NCBI RefSeq assembly: GCF_014842975.1
Contig: NZ_JACYXK010000019.1
Coordinates: 62,001 to 126,000, forward strand
Direction: 5' to 3'
Length of the DNA stretch: 64,000 nucleotides
Origin: Rhodanobacter sp. DHB23
GTDB taxonomy: Bacteria > Pseudomonadota > Gammaproteobacteria > Xanthomonadales > Rhodanobacteraceae
Shown piece by piece: positions 1 through 10,130 of the stretch. The notes below the pieces were generated by a model. That model saw only the letters and a list, made by a program, of their open reading frames with translations. It was not told the DNA's origin and made no database searches. The position numbers and the translations under genes were made by a program. The stretch's first letter is position 1, and every line of letters begins with the position of its first letter.

Positions 1-126
1 CACGTGCGGGCCGACCACCGTGCCGTCGCCGATTTCCACCTCGGCGCCGATCACGCTGTAGGCGCCGATGCTGACGTTGGCGCCGATCCTGGCCGACGGG
101 TCGATCTGCGCGGTGGCGTGGATCAT
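1..126 (-). CDS. lpxA: UDP-N-acetylglucosamine acyltransferase LpxA (5' part only)
   Basis: First 42 codons of LpxA, which transfers a 3-hydroxyacyl chain from ACP to UDP-GlcNAc as the first step of lipid A synthesis in the cytoplasm. The translation begins [20 protein letters not shown] and continues with hexapeptide repeats of the left-handed beta-helix type, as expected for the LpxA N-terminus. The ATG (126-124) overlaps the fabZ stop by four bases (ATGA), so the two are translationally coupled. The gene runs off the left edge and the catalytic region is not in the window. Confidence 0.93.
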   Translation of the reverse strand, partial: MIHATAQIDPSARIGANVSIGAYSVIGAEVEIGDGTVVGPHV

Positions 127-596
127 TTGTCCGACCTCGCCGCGCACATCAGTTCGCAACTCGCCACTTCCTTGCCATCCACCAGGGTGCGTGCGGCGAA
201 CAGGCCCATGCCGCGCATCACGCGCTTCACCGAGACCTCCAGCCGCAGCTGGTCGCCCGGCACCACCGGCGCGCTGAAGCGCGCGTTGTCCACCTTGACC
301 AGGTAGAACAGCGGGTTGCCGGTATTGCCCTTGATGCGGTTGCTGATCTGCGTGAGCAGGCCGGCCGCCTGCGCCATCGCCTCCACGATCAGCACGCCCG
401 GCATCACCGGGTGGCCGGGGAAGTGGCCGTTGAAGAACGGTTCGTTGATGGTGACGTTTTTCAACGCCACCACGCTCTGGTCGGGCACCAGCTCGACCAC
501 ACGGTCCACCAGCAGGAACGGATAGCGGTGCGGCAACAACTGCTGGATCTGTTCCACGTTCACCGGCAGGGTCACGGGGGCGGGGGCATCACTCAT
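123..596 (-). CDS. fabZ: 3-hydroxyacyl-ACP dehydratase FabZ
   Basis: 157-residue FabZ, which dehydrates (3R)-hydroxyacyl-ACP to trans-2-enoyl-ACP in fatty acid elongation. The hot-dog fold signature is clear: [13 protein letters not shown] at residues 21-33, the central-helix motif [11 protein letters not shown] with catalytic His58, and Glu72 in VEAMAQ. These two form the family's known His/Glu active site. It overlaps lpxD by 8 bp upstream and lpxA by 4 bp downstream. FabZ and LpxA/LpxD draw on the same hydroxyacyl-ACP pool, so this order places competing enzymes in one transcript. Confidence 0.97.
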   Translation of the reverse strand: MSDAPAPVTLPVNVEQIQQLLPHRYPFLLVDRVVELVPDQSVVALKNVTINEPFFNGHFPGHPVMPGVLIVEAMAQAAGLLTQISNRIKGNTGNPLFYLVKVDNARFSAPVVPGDQLRLEVSVKRVMRGMGLFAARTLVDGKEVASCELMCAARSDK

Positions 597-1620
597 CGTT
601 CTTGTCCTTCTCCAGCGCCGCGAGCCGGCGCGCGAAATCGTCCAGGTGCTTGAAGCGGGCGGCGTTCTTGCGCCAGCTGCGGTTGTCCTGCAGCGGTGTG
701 CCGGAGGAATACTCGCCGGGTTCGCGTATCGAATGCGTGACCAGGCTCTTGGCGGTAATGGTAACCCGGTCGGCCACTTCCAGATGGCCCAGCACGCCGG
801 CGTTGCCGCCGATCATGCAGTAACGGCCGATCTTCGCACTGCCGGCCACCGCGGCGCAGCCGGCCAACGCGGTGTGCGCGCCGATGGTTACGTTGTGGGC
901 GATCTGGATCTGGTTGTCCAGCCGCACGTCCTCTTCCAGCACGGTGTCGTCCAGCGCGCCGCGGTCGATGGTGGTGTTCGCGCCGATCTCGCAGTCGTCG
1001 CCGATGCGCACGCCGCCGAGCTGGGGGATCTTCACCCAGTGGTCGCGTTCGAAGGCGAGGCCGAAGCCGTCCGAGCCGATCACCGCGCCGGGATGCACCA
1101 GCACGCGCCTGCCCAGCGTCACCCGCGTCACCAGCGTCACGCGCGCCACCAGCCGCGATTGCGCGCCCACCGTGCAGCCTTCGCCCACGATGCAGTGCGG
1201 GCCGAGCACGGCGCCGTCCTCGACCACGGCGCCGCGTTCGACCACGCAGCACGGGCCGACGCTCGCGCCTGCGCTGACTCTTGCGCTGGCGTCCACCACG
1301 GCGCTGGGGTGGATGCCGGGCGCGCTGGCGGGCAGGCGTTCGAACAGTGCGGCGATCTTGGCGTAGGTCACGTAGGGATCGGCGGCGACCAGCGCGTCGA
1401 CCGGGCAGTCGGCGAGGTTCTCCTCGCGCAGGATCACCGCGCCGGCGCCGGTCGCGGCCAGTTGCGCGGCGTACTTGCTGTTGGAAAGGAAGGCCAGCTG
1501 GCCGTTGCCGGCGTTCGCCAGCGTGGCGATGCCGTCGATGCGGCGGTTGCCGTCGCCGCGCATGCGCAGGCCGAAGCGTTCGGCCAGTTCGGCGAGGGTG
1601 TGGCTGGGTGGCTGGCTCAA
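589..1620 (-). CDS. lpxD: UDP-3-O-acylglucosamine N-acyltransferase LpxD
   Basis: 343-residue LpxD, the third enzyme of lipid A synthesis, adding the N-linked 3-hydroxyacyl chain to UDP-3-O-acyl-GlcN. An N-terminal uridine-binding domain (about residues 1-100) is followed by hexapeptide repeats (about 104-305) and a C-terminal helix. The conserved catalytic histidine corresponds to His242 in IQIAHNVTIG. Length matches the E. coli enzyme (341). A strong terminator lies between bamA and this gene, so it may depend on read-through or a local promoter. There is no skp/ompH gene between bamA and lpxD, unlike in enterics. Confidence 0.96.
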   Translation of the reverse strand: MSQPPSHTLAELAERFGLRMRGDGNRRIDGIATLANAGNGQLAFLSNSKYAAQLAATGAGAVILREENLADCPVDALVAADPYVTYAKIAALFERLPASAPGIHPSAVVDASARVSAGASVGPCCVVERGAVVEDGAVLGPHCIVGEGCTVGAQSRLVARVTLVTRVTLGRRVLVHPGAVIGSDGFGLAFERDHWVKIPQLGGVRIGDDCEIGANTTIDRGALDDTVLEEDVRLDNQIQIAHNVTIGAHTALAGCAAVAGSAKIGRYCMIGGNAGVLGHLEVADRVTITAKSLVTHSIREPGEYSSGTPLQDNRSWRKNAARFKHLDDFARRLAALEKDKNDE

Positions 1621-1738
1621 GGTGGGCTCCTCGGCGGGTCGGCCATTGTATCGGCCCGGGGGCCGGCGCGGCAGGAATCATCCGGGCCGCAAGGCCCGCC
1701 CCGGATCTTCCCGTCGCGCAGGCTCCTGGCGCCAGAAC

Positions 1739-1768
1739 GCGAAAAGCGCGGCAAGCCGCGCTTTTCGC
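1739..1768 (-). terminator. Intrinsic terminator after bamA
   Basis: Perfect 14-base inverted repeat with an AA centre. Read on the minus strand it gives a GC-rich stem (GCGCGGC-TT-GCCGCGC) preceded by four A and followed by TTTTCGC. It sits 22 bp after the bamA stop codon and 119 bp before lpxD, and the symmetry allows function in both directions. Confidence 0.75.
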
Positions 1769-1789
1769 CGTGCGGAGGTTCGCTTCCGG

Positions 1790-4228
1790 TCAGAACGTGG
1801 AGCCGAAGGTGAACTGGATGCGCTCCTCGTAGTAGCCGTCGCCCGGCTGGGTGCGGAACGGCAACGCGAAGTTGATGATCATCGGGCCCATCGGCGACTG
1901 CCAGTGCAGCGACAGGCCGGTGGACGCGCGCAGCGTGCTGGCGGAGAAGCTGCCCCAGTTCGCGTAGGCGTTGCCGGTGTCCACGAACCAGGAGACGCGC
2001 GCGGTGTTGACGTCCTTGAGGAAGGGTAGTGGCAGGTACAGCTCGGCCGTGCCCAGCACCTTCATCGCGCCGCCCACGGGCTGTGCGTAGTTGTAGTAGC
2101 TGTTGTTGCAGTAGCTGCCGCTGCTCGCGGCGATCGTGCCGCTGCCGCCGCACAGGCGCGGGCCCAGGGTGTTGTCCTGGAAGCCGCGCACGTCGCTCAC
2201 GCCGCCGGAGTAGAAGTTGTCCCAGAACGGGAAGTCGTTGCGCATGTCGGTGACGATGTGCGTCGGGTCGGCCGCCAGGCTGGCCTTCTGCAACGCTTCG
2301 AGGTCGCTGTCGCTGATGCCGTTCTGGCCGTAGGTCTTGCCGTAGCCGAGGAAGCCCTTGAGGTAGAGCACGAAGCCGCCGCCGACCGGCCAGTAGTGGT
2401 CCGCCTGGCCGCTCAGCTTCCAGTACTTGACGGTGGAGCCGGGCAGGCCCACCTCGCTGTTCAACGACAGCTGGCCGCCGCGGGTGGGCGCCCAGTAGCC
2501 GTTCTGGGTGTTCATGCTCCAGCCGAAGGTGCCGATCGTCGAATGGATCGTGTAGTGGCCGATCTCGTCCTGGTAGTCGATCAGCTGCTGCGGCGTGTAG
2601 CCGGGGATGGAGTTGACCTTGTTGCTGCTGAGGCCGATGCCGGCGCGCAGGCTCTGGTAGTCGGTGATCGGGATGCCGAGGTAGGTGGAGAACGCGCGCT
2701 GGCTGGTGGAGTAGTCGGCGAACTCGCCGTTGTCCACGTTGTTGTAGTCGGTCTTCGAGTAGGTGAGGTTGTAGCCGATGCCCACGCCGTTGTCGGTGAG
2801 GTAGGGGTTGTAGTAGTTGGCGTTGTAGCGGGTGTAGTACGCGCTGCGCTCGCCGCCCACCGACACGGTGTCGCCGCTGCCGAACAGGTTGCGCTCCGAC
2901 ACCGAGGCGGACAGGATGATGCCCGAGTACTGCGAGTAGCCGATGCCGAACTGCAGGCTGCCGGCGGACTGCTCCTCGACCTTGACGGTGACGTCCACCT
3001 GGTCGTCGGAACCCGGCACCTTCTTCTTGTCGACGTCGACCTTCTTGAAGTAGCCCAGCTGCTGCAGGCGGTTCTTGGAACGGTCGATGATGGCCTGCGA
3101 GTACCAGGCGCCCTCGAGCTGGCGCATCTCGCGGCGCAGCACGTTGTCCTCGGTGAGCGTGTTGCCCTGGAAGATCACGCGGCGCACGTACACGCGCTGG
3201 CCCGGCTCGATGTAGAGCGTGAGGTCGACGGTGCGCTTGTCCTTGTCCAGCTTGGGATACGGCGTGACCTTGGCGAAGGCGTAGCCGATGTTGGCCAGCA
3301 GCGCCTTGATCGACTTGGTGCTGGCCTCGATGGCGCTGCGGTTGAACACTTCGCCCGGCTTGACGAATACCAGCTGGCGCAGCGTGCTCTCCGGCAGCAC
3401 CAGGGTGCCGAGCAGCTTCACGTCGGCGATCTTGTAGACATCGCCTTCCTTCACGTCGGCGGCGATGTACATCGACTGCTTGTCCGGCGCGATCGACACC
3501 TGGGTGGAGTCGACGCCGAAGTCGGCGTAGCCGCGGTTCATGTAGTAGGACTGCAGCTTCTCCAGGTCGCCGGAGAGCTTCTCCTGCGAGTACTGGTCGT
3601 TCTTGGAGTACCAGGACATCCAGTTCGGCGTGCCCAGCTCGAAGTCGTCGCGGATCGCCTTGTCGGTGAACGCGTGGTTGCCGACGATGTTGATCTCCTT
3701 GATCTTCGCCACCTGGCCTTCGCGGATCTCGATGTCGATCGCCACGCGGTTGCGGTCCAGCTTCACCACGTGCGGGATCACCGAGACGCTGTACTTGCCG
3801 CGGTTGTAGTACTGGTGGATCAGCTCCTGCTGCACGTTGTCCAGCGCCAGCCGGTCGAAGGTCTCGCCCTCGGCCAGGCCGATCGACTTCAGGCCCTTCT
3901 GCAGGTCCTCGGTCTTGATGTCCTTGTTGCCGCGGATGGTCAGCTTGGCGATCGAGGGGCGTTCCACCACCTTGATGACCAGGATGTTGCCGTCGCGCTC
4001 CAGCTCCACGTCGCTGAAGAACTTGGTCTGGTAGAGCGCGCGAACCGCCCGCTGCGCCATGGCGTCGGTCATCTGGTCGCCGCGGCTGACCGGCAGATAG
4101 TTGAACACGGTGCCCGCGGAGATGCGGGTGAGGCCGTCGATGCGGATGTCCGAGATGACGAACGGGTCGAAGGCGAGCGCCTTGGCAGAGAGGGAGGCAA
4201 GCAGCAGCAGGGCGGCGATACGCTTCAT
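1790..4228 (-). CDS. bamA: Outer-membrane protein assembly factor BamA
   Basis: 812-residue BamA (Omp85), the insertase of the BAM complex that folds beta-barrel proteins into the outer membrane. A signal peptide ends about residue 19 (SAKALA before FDPF). Five POTRA domains follow (about 20-420, starting FVISDIRIDGL), then a 16-strand barrel rich in Tyr/Gly/Asn, ending in phenylalanine (FTFGSTF), the expected outer-membrane C-terminal signature. It lies downstream of rseP, linking envelope-stress proteolysis and barrel assembly as in other gammaproteobacteria. Length equals that of E. coli BamA (810). Confidence 0.97.
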   Translation of the reverse strand: MKRIAALLLLASLSAKALAFDPFVISDIRIDGLTRISAGTVFNYLPVSRGDQMTDAMAQRAVRALYQTKFFSDVELERDGNILVIKVVERPSIAKLTIRGNKDIKTEDLQKGLKSIGLAEGETFDRLALDNVQQELIHQYYNRGKYSVSVIPHVVKLDRNRVAIDIEIREGQVAKIKEINIVGNHAFTDKAIRDDFELGTPNWMSWYSKNDQYSQEKLSGDLEKLQSYYMNRGYADFGVDSTQVSIAPDKQSMYIAADVKEGDVYKIADVKLLGTLVLPESTLRQLVFVKPGEVFNRSAIEASTKSIKALLANIGYAFAKVTPYPKLDKDKRTVDLTLYIEPGQRVYVRRVIFQGNTLTEDNVLRREMRQLEGAWYSQAIIDRSKNRLQQLGYFKKVDVDKKKVPGSDDQVDVTVKVEEQSAGSLQFGIGYSQYSGIILSASVSERNLFGSGDTVSVGGERSAYYTRYNANYYNPYLTDNGVGIGYNLTYSKTDYNNVDNGEFADYSTSQRAFSTYLGIPITDYQSLRAGIGLSSNKVNSIPGYTPQQLIDYQDEIGHYTIHSTIGTFGWSMNTQNGYWAPTRGGQLSLNSEVGLPGSTVKYWKLSGQADHYWPVGGGFVLYLKGFLGYGKTYGQNGISDSDLEALQKASLAADPTHIVTDMRNDFPFWDNFYSGGVSDVRGFQDNTLGPRLCGGSGTIAASSGSYCNNSYYNYAQPVGGAMKVLGTAELYLPLPFLKDVNTARVSWFVDTGNAYANWGSFSASTLRASTGLSLHWQSPMGPMIINFALPFRTQPGDGYYEERIQFTFGSTF

Positions 4229-4371
4229 CGTCGGTTCCGGTGGGTGGTTTCGATCAGGCCGCCGGCCCGATCAAGGCACGCGCCGGGGTTGCGCCCCGAC
4301 GCGAGAAAAGACAAGCGCCCGCGAGGGCACCCGATGTGGCGTCGTCGAACCGTGGGGGCGGGTCGTCGGCG

Positions 4372-5718
4372 TCACGACAACAGCAGGCGATGGATGTCGT
4401 TGTAGAACACCAAGCCCATCAGGCTGAACAGCAGCACGAATCCTATGTACTGGCCGATGACCATGGCCTGTTCGCTGAGCGGGCTGCCCTTGAGCAACTC
4501 GATAAGGTAATACAGCAGGTGCCCGCCATCCAAGATGGGGATGGGCAGAAGGTTCAGCACCGCCAGGCTCAGCGACACCGTGGCGAGGAACCACAGGAAC
4601 CACGCAGGGCCCATCTGGGCGGTGGCGTTGGCGATCTGGGCGATGCCGATCACGCTGGACAGGTTCCTGGGCGAGGCCTCGCCGCCCAGCATCTTGCCGA
4701 CCATGCCGAAGGTCTGTGCGAGGTCGTGCCAGGTGCCGACCAGCGCTTCGCGCAGCGCGCGCAGCGGGCCATAGCGCAGCGTGGCGGCTTCCGGCGGCTG
4801 TGCGCCGATGCCGATCACCCAGTTCGGCGGCTGGCCCTGCAGCGATTCGTGCTTGGCCACGACCTGCAGCGGTATCGTCTTGCCGTTGCGCTCGACCACG
4901 ATCGCCAGCTGCGGCGACGCGACCGCGTCCTGCCGCACCAGCTTGCCCACCGCGTCGTAATCCGGCACCGGCTTGCCACCGATGCTGAGGATGCGGTCGC
5001 CCGCCTGCATGCCGCCCAGCGCCGCGGGCTGGCCGGGCAGCACGGTGGCGGCCAGCGCGGGAGGGGGCGCCAGTTCCAGGCCCAGGATCGTGCCGTACTG
5101 GTCGATGGTCTGGCCGGGCGGCAGCTTGTCCAGCGGCAACACCAGCTGCCGTTGCGTGCCCGCGGCATCGCGCACGGTCAGCGGCAACGGGCTGCGATCC
5201 AGCATGGCGTTGTCCACCGCATCCAGCGAATCGCTCCAGGTGGTCACGTCGCGGCCGCCGATGCTGAGGATGCGGTCGCCCGGCCGGATGCCCGCCGCGG
5301 CCGCCATGCTCTGCGGCTGGGCGGTGACGACGGGCGCCGTGTCGGGCCGGCCCAGCATGAACATCAGCCACAGCGCGGCCACGGTGAAGATCAGGTTGAA
5401 GCCCGGCCCCGCCAGCACGATCAGGATGCGCTTCCACACCGGCTGGCCGGTGAACTCCTGATCGCGGAACTGCGGCGGCACCACGCCTTCGCGCGCGTCC
5501 AGCATCTTGACGTAGCCGCCCAGCGGGATCGCGGCGATCCGGTATTCGCAGCCGTCGCGGCCGATGCGACTCCAGATCGCGTTGCCGAAACCCACCGAGA
5601 AGCGCAGCACCTTGACGCCGCAGCGGCGCGCGACCCAGTAGTGGCCGAACTCATGGAAGGTCACCAGCACGCCCAGCGTGACCAGCAACCAGAACACCGA
5701 GCCGAAGAAGGAAGTCAT
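4372..5718 (-). CDS. rseP: Site-2 intramembrane protease RseP
   Basis: 448-residue zinc metalloprotease of the inner membrane that cleaves anti-sigma factors and remnant signal peptides during envelope stress. The zinc motif HEFGH (His22, Glu23, His26) lies in the first membrane helix. Two tandem PDZ domains follow (both contain RILSIGG), and the third zinc ligand region LPIPILDGGHL is near the C-terminus. I chose ATG 5718; the TTG one codon upstream is also possible. Forty-five bases separate it from dxr, and bamA follows after 143 bp. Confidence 0.95.
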   Translation of the reverse strand: MTSFFGSVFWLLVTLGVLVTFHEFGHYWVARRCGVKVLRFSVGFGNAIWSRIGRDGCEYRIAAIPLGGYVKMLDAREGVVPPQFRDQEFTGQPVWKRILIVLAGPGFNLIFTVAALWLMFMLGRPDTAPVVTAQPQSMAAAAGIRPGDRILSIGGRDVTTWSDSLDAVDNAMLDRSPLPLTVRDAAGTQRQLVLPLDKLPPGQTIDQYGTILGLELAPPPALAATVLPGQPAALGGMQAGDRILSIGGKPVPDYDAVGKLVRQDAVASPQLAIVVERNGKTIPLQVVAKHESLQGQPPNWVIGIGAQPPEAATLRYGPLRALREALVGTWHDLAQTFGMVGKMLGGEASPRNLSSVIGIAQIANATAQMGPAWFLWFLATVSLSLAVLNLLPIPILDGGHLLYYLIELLKGSPLSEQAMVIGQYIGFVLLFSLMGLVFYNDIHRLLLS

Positions 5719-5763
5719 CAAACGCCGAGGCAGGAATCTATCGTGGACAGGATAACAGGGAAG

Positions 5764-6939
5764 TCAGCAGGCCCGCCGCAGCTGGCGCCAGGCCGCGGCC
5801 CGCGCCTCACCGTCGCGCGCGACCAGGGACTCCACATCGACCACGGCCTGCGCCGGCAGTTCCGCGAGCACGGCCTCCACCACCTCGGCGATGGCGAGGA
5901 AGGGCAGGGTGCCGGCCAGGAAGGCTTCCACCGCCACCTCGTTCGCCGCATTCAGGATCGCGGGGGCGTCGCCGCCGGCGCGCAGCGCCTGGAAGGCGAG
6001 GGCAAGGCAGCGGAAGGTGTCCAGGTCCGGCGCCTCGAACTGCAGCGCACCGGCGGTGGCGAGGTCCAGCGCGGGCACGCCGGCCTCGACGCGTTCCGGC
6101 CAGGCCAGGGCGTGGGCGATGGCGGTGCGCATGTCCGGGTTGCCGAGCTGGGCCAGCACCGAGCCGTCCACGTACTCCACCAGCGAGTGCACCAGGCTCT
6201 GCGGGTGCACCAGCACGTCGATCGCCGCGGCCGGCGCGCCGAACAGGTGGTGCGCCTCGATTACCTCGAGGCCCTTGTTCATCAGGGTGGCCGAGTCCAC
6301 CGAGATCTTGCGGCCCATCGACCATTTCGGGTGCTTGCAGGCCTGCTCGGGCGTCACCGCGGCCAGGTCGGCGCGCGAGCGGCCGCGGAACGGGCCGCCG
6401 GAGGCGGTGAGGACGAGCCGGCGCACGCCACTCCTGGCCAGGTCAGGACGGCCGCCGGGCAGACACTGGAAGATCGCGTTGTGCTCGGAATCGACCGGGA
6501 TCAGCTCGCCGCCACCGGTGCGCAGCGCCTCCAGCAGCAGCGGGCCGCCCAGCACGATGGACTCCTTGTTCGCCAGCAGCAGGCGCTTGCCTGCGTGCGC
6601 GGCGGCGAGGGTGGAGTCCAGCCCCGCGGCGCCGACGATGGCGGCCACCACGATGTCGCATGAGGCGCCGGACGCGGCGGCGGCCAGCGCAGGCTGGCCG
6701 CTGGCCACTTCGCAATGCACGCCGGCAGCGGCGAGCCGGCGCGCCAGCTCGCCTTCCAGCGCGGGATCGGCGATCACCGCCAGGGCGGGGCGGAAGCGCT
6801 CGCACAGCGCGGCCAGCGCGGCCACGTTGCGGTGCGCGCTCAGCACGCTGGCACGGAAGCGGTCCGGGTGCCGCGCGATCACGTCCAGCGTGCTGGCGCC
6901 GATCGAGCCGGTTGCGCCGAGGACGGCGACGTTCTTCAT
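5764..6939 (-). CDS. dxr: 1-deoxy-D-xylulose 5-phosphate reductoisomerase
   Basis: 391-residue Dxr (IspC), which converts DXP to 2-C-methyl-D-erythritol 4-phosphate with NADPH in the non-mevalonate isoprenoid pathway. The Rossmann motif GATGSIG is at residues 8-14, and the metal/substrate residues are visible in [20 protein letters not shown] and [18 protein letters not shown]. The start [11 protein letters not shown] fits the family and lies one base after the cdsA stop. Longer in-frame starts inside cdsA would add about 40 unrelated residues and were not used. The downstream product feeds UppS in the same cluster. Confidence 0.96.
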   Translation of the reverse strand: MKNVAVLGATGSIGASTLDVIARHPDRFRASVLSAHRNVAALAALCERFRPALAVIADPALEGELARRLAAAGVHCEVASGQPALAAAASGASCDIVVAAIVGAAGLDSTLAAAHAGKRLLLANKESIVLGGPLLLEALRTGGGELIPVDSEHNAIFQCLPGGRPDLARSGVRRLVLTASGGPFRGRSRADLAAVTPEQACKHPKWSMGRKISVDSATLMNKGLEVIEAHHLFGAPAAAIDVLVHPQSLVHSLVEYVDGSVLAQLGNPDMRTAIAHALAWPERVEAGVPALDLATAGALQFEAPDLDTFRCLALAFQALRAGGDAPAILNAANEVAVEAFLAGTLPFLAIAEVVEAVLAELPAQAVVDVESLVARDGEARAAAWRQLRRAC

Positions 6940-6940
6940 G

Positions 6941-7759
6941 TCACGGACCCAGCAACTGCAGGCCGAGCGCGAACACCGGCAACGCCGCGAACACGCTGTC
7001 CAGCCGGTCCAGCAGGCCGCCGTGGCCGGGGAAGATGGTGCCCGAGTCCTTGATGCCGGCATGGCGCTTCATCAGGCTCTCCAGCAGGTCGCCCACGATG
7101 GAGAGGGCGACTGTCAGCACAGCCAGCACACCGAGGCCGAGCAGCGCCGCGCCGCGCACGCCCAGCAACCAGCCGCCGGCCAGCGCCACCAGCACGCCGG
7201 CGACCAGCGCGCCGTACGCGCCGGCCCAGGTCTTGCCGGGGCTGATCTGCGGCGCCAGCTTGCGCCTGCCGAAGGTGCGCCCGCTGAAATACGCGCCGAT
7301 GTCGGCGGCCCACACGATCACCAGCGCCAGCAGCAGCCACCAGTGGCCATGCGGTTCGCGGCCGTGCAGCGCGATCAGCGCGATCCACGCGGGGAACATC
7401 ACGAAGGCGCCGGCCACGAGCTTCAGCGTGCGGTTTTCCGGCGTGGGGGCGGCGCCGAAGGCGAAATGCCGCAGCCACAGGCAGGCCACCAGCCACCACG
7501 CCACGCCCAGCGCCAGCAGCAACGACGTCGACACGCCGGGATGCGCCGTCCACAGCAGGGCGAACAGCAAGGCGGCGGCCACCAGCACGGCCGTGCGCAG
7601 GGCCGGCTGCTGCACGTTGGCGAGACGGGTCCATTCCTCCATCGCGCCGAGGAACACCGCCGCGGCCACCAGGGCGATCCATGGCGTGGGCAGCAGCAGG
7701 ATGATGGCGATCGCCAGCGGCGCGAGCAGCAAGGCGGTGAGGACGCGCTGTTGCAACAT
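6941..7759 (-). CDS. cdsA: Phosphatidate cytidylyltransferase CdsA
   Basis: 272-residue integral membrane enzyme making CDP-diacylglycerol from phosphatidic acid and CTP, the branch point of phospholipid synthesis. About eight hydrophobic segments are visible. The C-terminal CDP-alcohol signature is present: [21 protein letters not shown] followed by [12 protein letters not shown], with the conserved metal-binding aspartates. It begins 2 bp after the uppS stop and ends 1 bp before dxr, so the three are surely co-transcribed. Confidence 0.95.
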   Translation of the reverse strand: MLQQRVLTALLLAPLAIAIILLLPTPWIALVAAAVFLGAMEEWTRLANVQQPALRTAVLVAAALLFALLWTAHPGVSTSLLLALGVAWWLVACLWLRHFAFGAAPTPENRTLKLVAGAFVMFPAWIALIALHGREPHGHWWLLLALVIVWAADIGAYFSGRTFGRRKLAPQISPGKTWAGAYGALVAGVLVALAGGWLLGVRGAALLGLGVLAVLTVALSIVGDLLESLMKRHAGIKDSGTIFPGHGGLLDRLDSVFAALPVFALGLQLLGP

Positions 7760-7761
7760 GC

Positions 7762-8499
7762 TTACCCCTTGTCCGTGGCGACCTGATCGCCGGTGCGGCC
7801 GTAGCGGCGTTCGCGCCGGCCGTAGTCCTCGATCGCCTGGTGCAGGCTGGCCTGGTCGAAGTCAGGCCACAGGGTATCGGTGAAATGCAGTTCGGCATAG
7901 GCCGCCTGCCACAACAGGAAGTTGCTGAGCCGGCACTCGCCACCGGTGCGGATGAACAGGTCCAGCGGCGGCAGCCCGGCCAGGCACATGCGGCGGCCCA
8001 GTTCGGCCTCGTCGATGGCCTCGGCGCGCAGCTCGCCGCGCGCCACCGCGGCCGCGGCGTCGCGCGCGGCCTGCACGATGTCCCAGCGGCCGCCGTAGTT
8101 CACCGCGATGTTGAGATGCAGCTTGTGGTTGCCGGTGGTGCGCGCCATCGCCGCCTGCATGCGCTCGCGCAGCGGCTCGTCGAAGGCGGCGAGGTCGCCG
8201 GTGAAGCGCATCCGCACGCCCTGCGCATGCAGTTCGTCGGTTTCCTTGTCCAGCGCACGCACGAACAAGGCCATCAGCGCGCCGACTTCCTCCTCGGGGC
8301 GCCGCCAGTTCTCGCTGGAGAAGGCGAACAGGGTGAGCGCCTCGACGCCTTCGCGCAGGCAGCCTTCCACCACCTCGCGCACCGCCTTGCGGCCGGCGTT
8401 GTGGCCGAAGCTGCGCGGGCGATGGCGTGCCTTGGCCCAGCGGCCGTTGCCATCCATCACGATGGCGATGTGGCGGGGACGGGCGGGAGTCTTGGTCAT
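7762..8499 (-). CDS. uppS: Undecaprenyl diphosphate synthase
   Basis: 245-residue cis-prenyltransferase that extends farnesyl diphosphate to the C55 lipid carrier for peptidoglycan and O-antigen. The catalytic motif IVMDGNGRWA is at residues 13-22, with Asp15 matching E. coli Asp26. FSSENWRR, SNFLLWQ and a C-terminal RRYG segment are also typical. I took ATG 8499 (MTKTPARPRHIAI). The longer in-frame start at 8697 reads through an intergenic palindromic repeat and is rejected. It is the first gene downstream of frr after a repeat-bearing gap. Confidence 0.95.
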   Translation of the reverse strand: MTKTPARPRHIAIVMDGNGRWAKARHRPRSFGHNAGRKAVREVVEGCLREGVEALTLFAFSSENWRRPEEEVGALMALFVRALDKETDELHAQGVRMRFTGDLAAFDEPLRERMQAAMARTTGNHKLHLNIAVNYGGRWDIVQAARDAAAAVARGELRAEAIDEAELGRRMCLAGLPPLDLFIRTGGECRLSNFLLWQAAYAELHFTDTLWPDFDQASLHQAIEDYGRRERRYGRTGDQVATDKG

Positions 8500-8520
8500 C
8501 GGCGGGAGGGGCTTTTGTCT

Positions 8521-8666
8521 CCTTCTCCCCTGCGGGGAGAAGGTGCCCCGGAGGGGCGGATGAGGGGCGGGTGCTCGCGGTGATGCTGCATCAGAGCGAG
8601 CTTGAATTGCGAGGGTGTCGCAAGCTTGGCCCCTCACCCTGGCCCTCTCCCCGGAGGAGAGAGGGG
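8521..8666. repeat. CTCTCCC-type palindromic repeat pair between frr and uppS
   Basis: The frr-uppS gap holds a perfect 10-bp-stem hairpin (8521-8543, CCTTCTCCCC-TGC-GGGGAGAAGG). A second, imperfect one follows (8643-8666, CCCTCTC...GAGAGGG). Between them, the stretches TGAGGGGC and GCCCCTCA are inverted relative to each other, so the whole is an inverted pair. Related hairpins occur at 54324-54428 and 59151-59172. Such elements are common intergenic palindromes in GC-rich proteobacteria. Confidence 0.8.
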
Positions 8667-8700
8667 GAATGCGCGGCGTGCGGTTTTGCCGCAGCACGCA

Positions 8701-9258
8701 TCACATGGACATCAATTCTTCTTCCTTGGCCTTCACCACGCCGTCCACGTCCTTCACGAAGCGGTCGGTGAGCTTCTGGATCTCGTCGTCGGCGCGGCGC
8801 TCCTCGTCCTCGCTGATCTGCTTGTCCTTGAGCAGGTCCTTCACCTTCTGCATGGCGTCGCGGCGCACGTTGCGGATCGCGATCTTCGCGTTCTCGCCCT
8901 CGTGCGACACGTGCTTGGCCAGCTCGCGGCGACGCTCCTCGGTGAGCGGCGGCAGGTTGAGGCGGATCACGGTGCCGGCGGTGGTCGGGGTGACGCCGAT
9001 GTCCGAGCCCAGGATGGCCTTCTCGACCGGGCCGACCAGGGTCTTGTCGAACGGCGTGATGACGATGGAGCGGGCGTCGCCCAGCGCCACCGTGGCCACC
9101 TGGTTCAACGGCATTTCCGAGCCGTAGGCCGGCACGCGGATGCCGTCCACCAGCGCGGTGCTGGCGCGGCCGGTGCGCAGGCGGGTGAGCTCGTGCCTGA
9201 GCGCGTCGATGCTCTTGCCCATGCGGGTCTGGGCATCGGTCTTGATGTCGTTGATCAT
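8701..9258 (-). CDS. frr: Ribosome recycling factor
   Basis: 185-residue RRF, which together with EF-G splits the post-termination ribosome. The start [20 protein letters not shown] and the end with [11 protein letters not shown] are family-typical, and length equals E. coli RRF. It follows pyrH after 67 bp. A 200-bp gap carrying palindromic repeats separates it from uppS, which may tune expression of the downstream envelope genes. Confidence 0.97.
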   Translation of the reverse strand: MINDIKTDAQTRMGKSIDALRHELTRLRTGRASTALVDGIRVPAYGSEMPLNQVATVALGDARSIVITPFDKTLVGPVEKAILGSDIGVTPTTAGTVIRLNLPPLTEERRRELAKHVSHEGENAKIAIRNVRRDAMQKVKDLLKDKQISEDEERRADDEIQKLTDRFVKDVDGVVKAKEEELMSM

Positions 9259-9325
9259 GGGCGTTTCCCGGAAGATCTGGCTAGCCGCCGAGTATAGCAG
9301 CGCGGGTCGATGGCTCGGGCGCGCC

Positions 9326-10045
9326 TCAGTTGTGCACCAGGGTGCCCACCGGCTCGCCCTGCATGATGCGCAGCAGGTTGCCCGGCACGGTCATGTCGTA
9401 GATGCGCAGCGGCATGCGGTGGTCGCGGCACAGCGCGATGGCGGCGGTGTCCATCACCTGCAGGTTGCGCTGGATCACCTCGTCGTAGCTGAGCTGGTCG
9501 TAGCGGGTGGCCTCGGGGTGCTTGGCCGGGTCGGCGGTGTACACGCCGTCCACCTTGGTGGCCTTGAGCAGCAGGTCGGCGCCGATCTCCACCGCGCGCA
9601 GGGCGGCGGCCGAGTCGGTGGTGAAGAACGGGTTGCCGGTGCCGGCGGCGAACAGCGCGATGCGGCCCTTCTCGATGTGGCGGATTGCGCGGCGGCGGAT
9701 GAAGTCCTCGGCCACGTCGTGGATCTGGATCGCGCTCATCACGCGGGCGTAGCCGCCGCGCTTCTCGATGGCGTCGGCCATCGCCAGCGCGTTCATCACG
9801 GTGGCCAGCATGCCCATGTGGTCGCCCGTGACGCGATCCATGCCGGCGGCGGCGAGGCCCGCGCCGCGGAAGATGTTGCCGCCGCCGATCACCACGCCGA
9901 TGTTCACGCCGGCCTTGTTGACCTCGATGATCTCGTTGGCCAGCCGGCCGATCACGTTGGGATCGATGCCGTAATCGGCCTCGCCCATCAGCGCCTCGCC
10001 GGAGAGCTTGAGCAGGATGCGGCGGTACTTGGGCTGGTCGCTCAT
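9326..10045 (-). CDS. pyrH: UMP kinase PyrH
   Basis: 239-residue bacterial UMP kinase (amino acid kinase fold) that converts UMP to UDP and is UTP-inhibited and GTP-activated in the family. Visible are the start segment [15 protein letters not shown], the glycine loop GGGNIFRG, and [23 protein letters not shown] 10045 is preceded by CCGGAGATCCC, a good ribosome binding site; longer starts are not needed. In related genomes rpsB-tsf lie directly upstream; here a terminator and sodB come instead. Confidence 0.96.
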   Translation of the reverse strand: MSDQPKYRRILLKLSGEALMGEADYGIDPNVIGRLANEIIEVNKAGVNIGVVIGGGNIFRGAGLAAAGMDRVTGDHMGMLATVMNALAMADAIEKRGGYARVMSAIQIHDVAEDFIRRRAIRHIEKGRIALFAAGTGNPFFTTDSAAALRAVEIGADLLLKATKVDGVYTADPAKHPEATRYDQLSYDEVIQRNLQVMDTAAIALCRDHRMPLRIYDMTVPGNLLRIMQGEPVGTLVHN

Positions 10046-10130
10046 GGGATCTCCGGATTGTGTGGGGCAAACCGCCGCATTGTAGCGATTGCGGCTGAAC
10101 GCAGCGAGCCGGGGGCCGGCGGGCAGGCAC

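Noticed and set aside
2258-4405. Long plus-strand frame opposite bamA
   Set aside because: Composition typical of a GC shadow; bamA on the other strand is unmistakable.
8500-8697. N-terminal extension of UppS
   Set aside because: The extra residues come from an intergenic palindromic repeat; the conserved start is MTKTPARPRHIAI.
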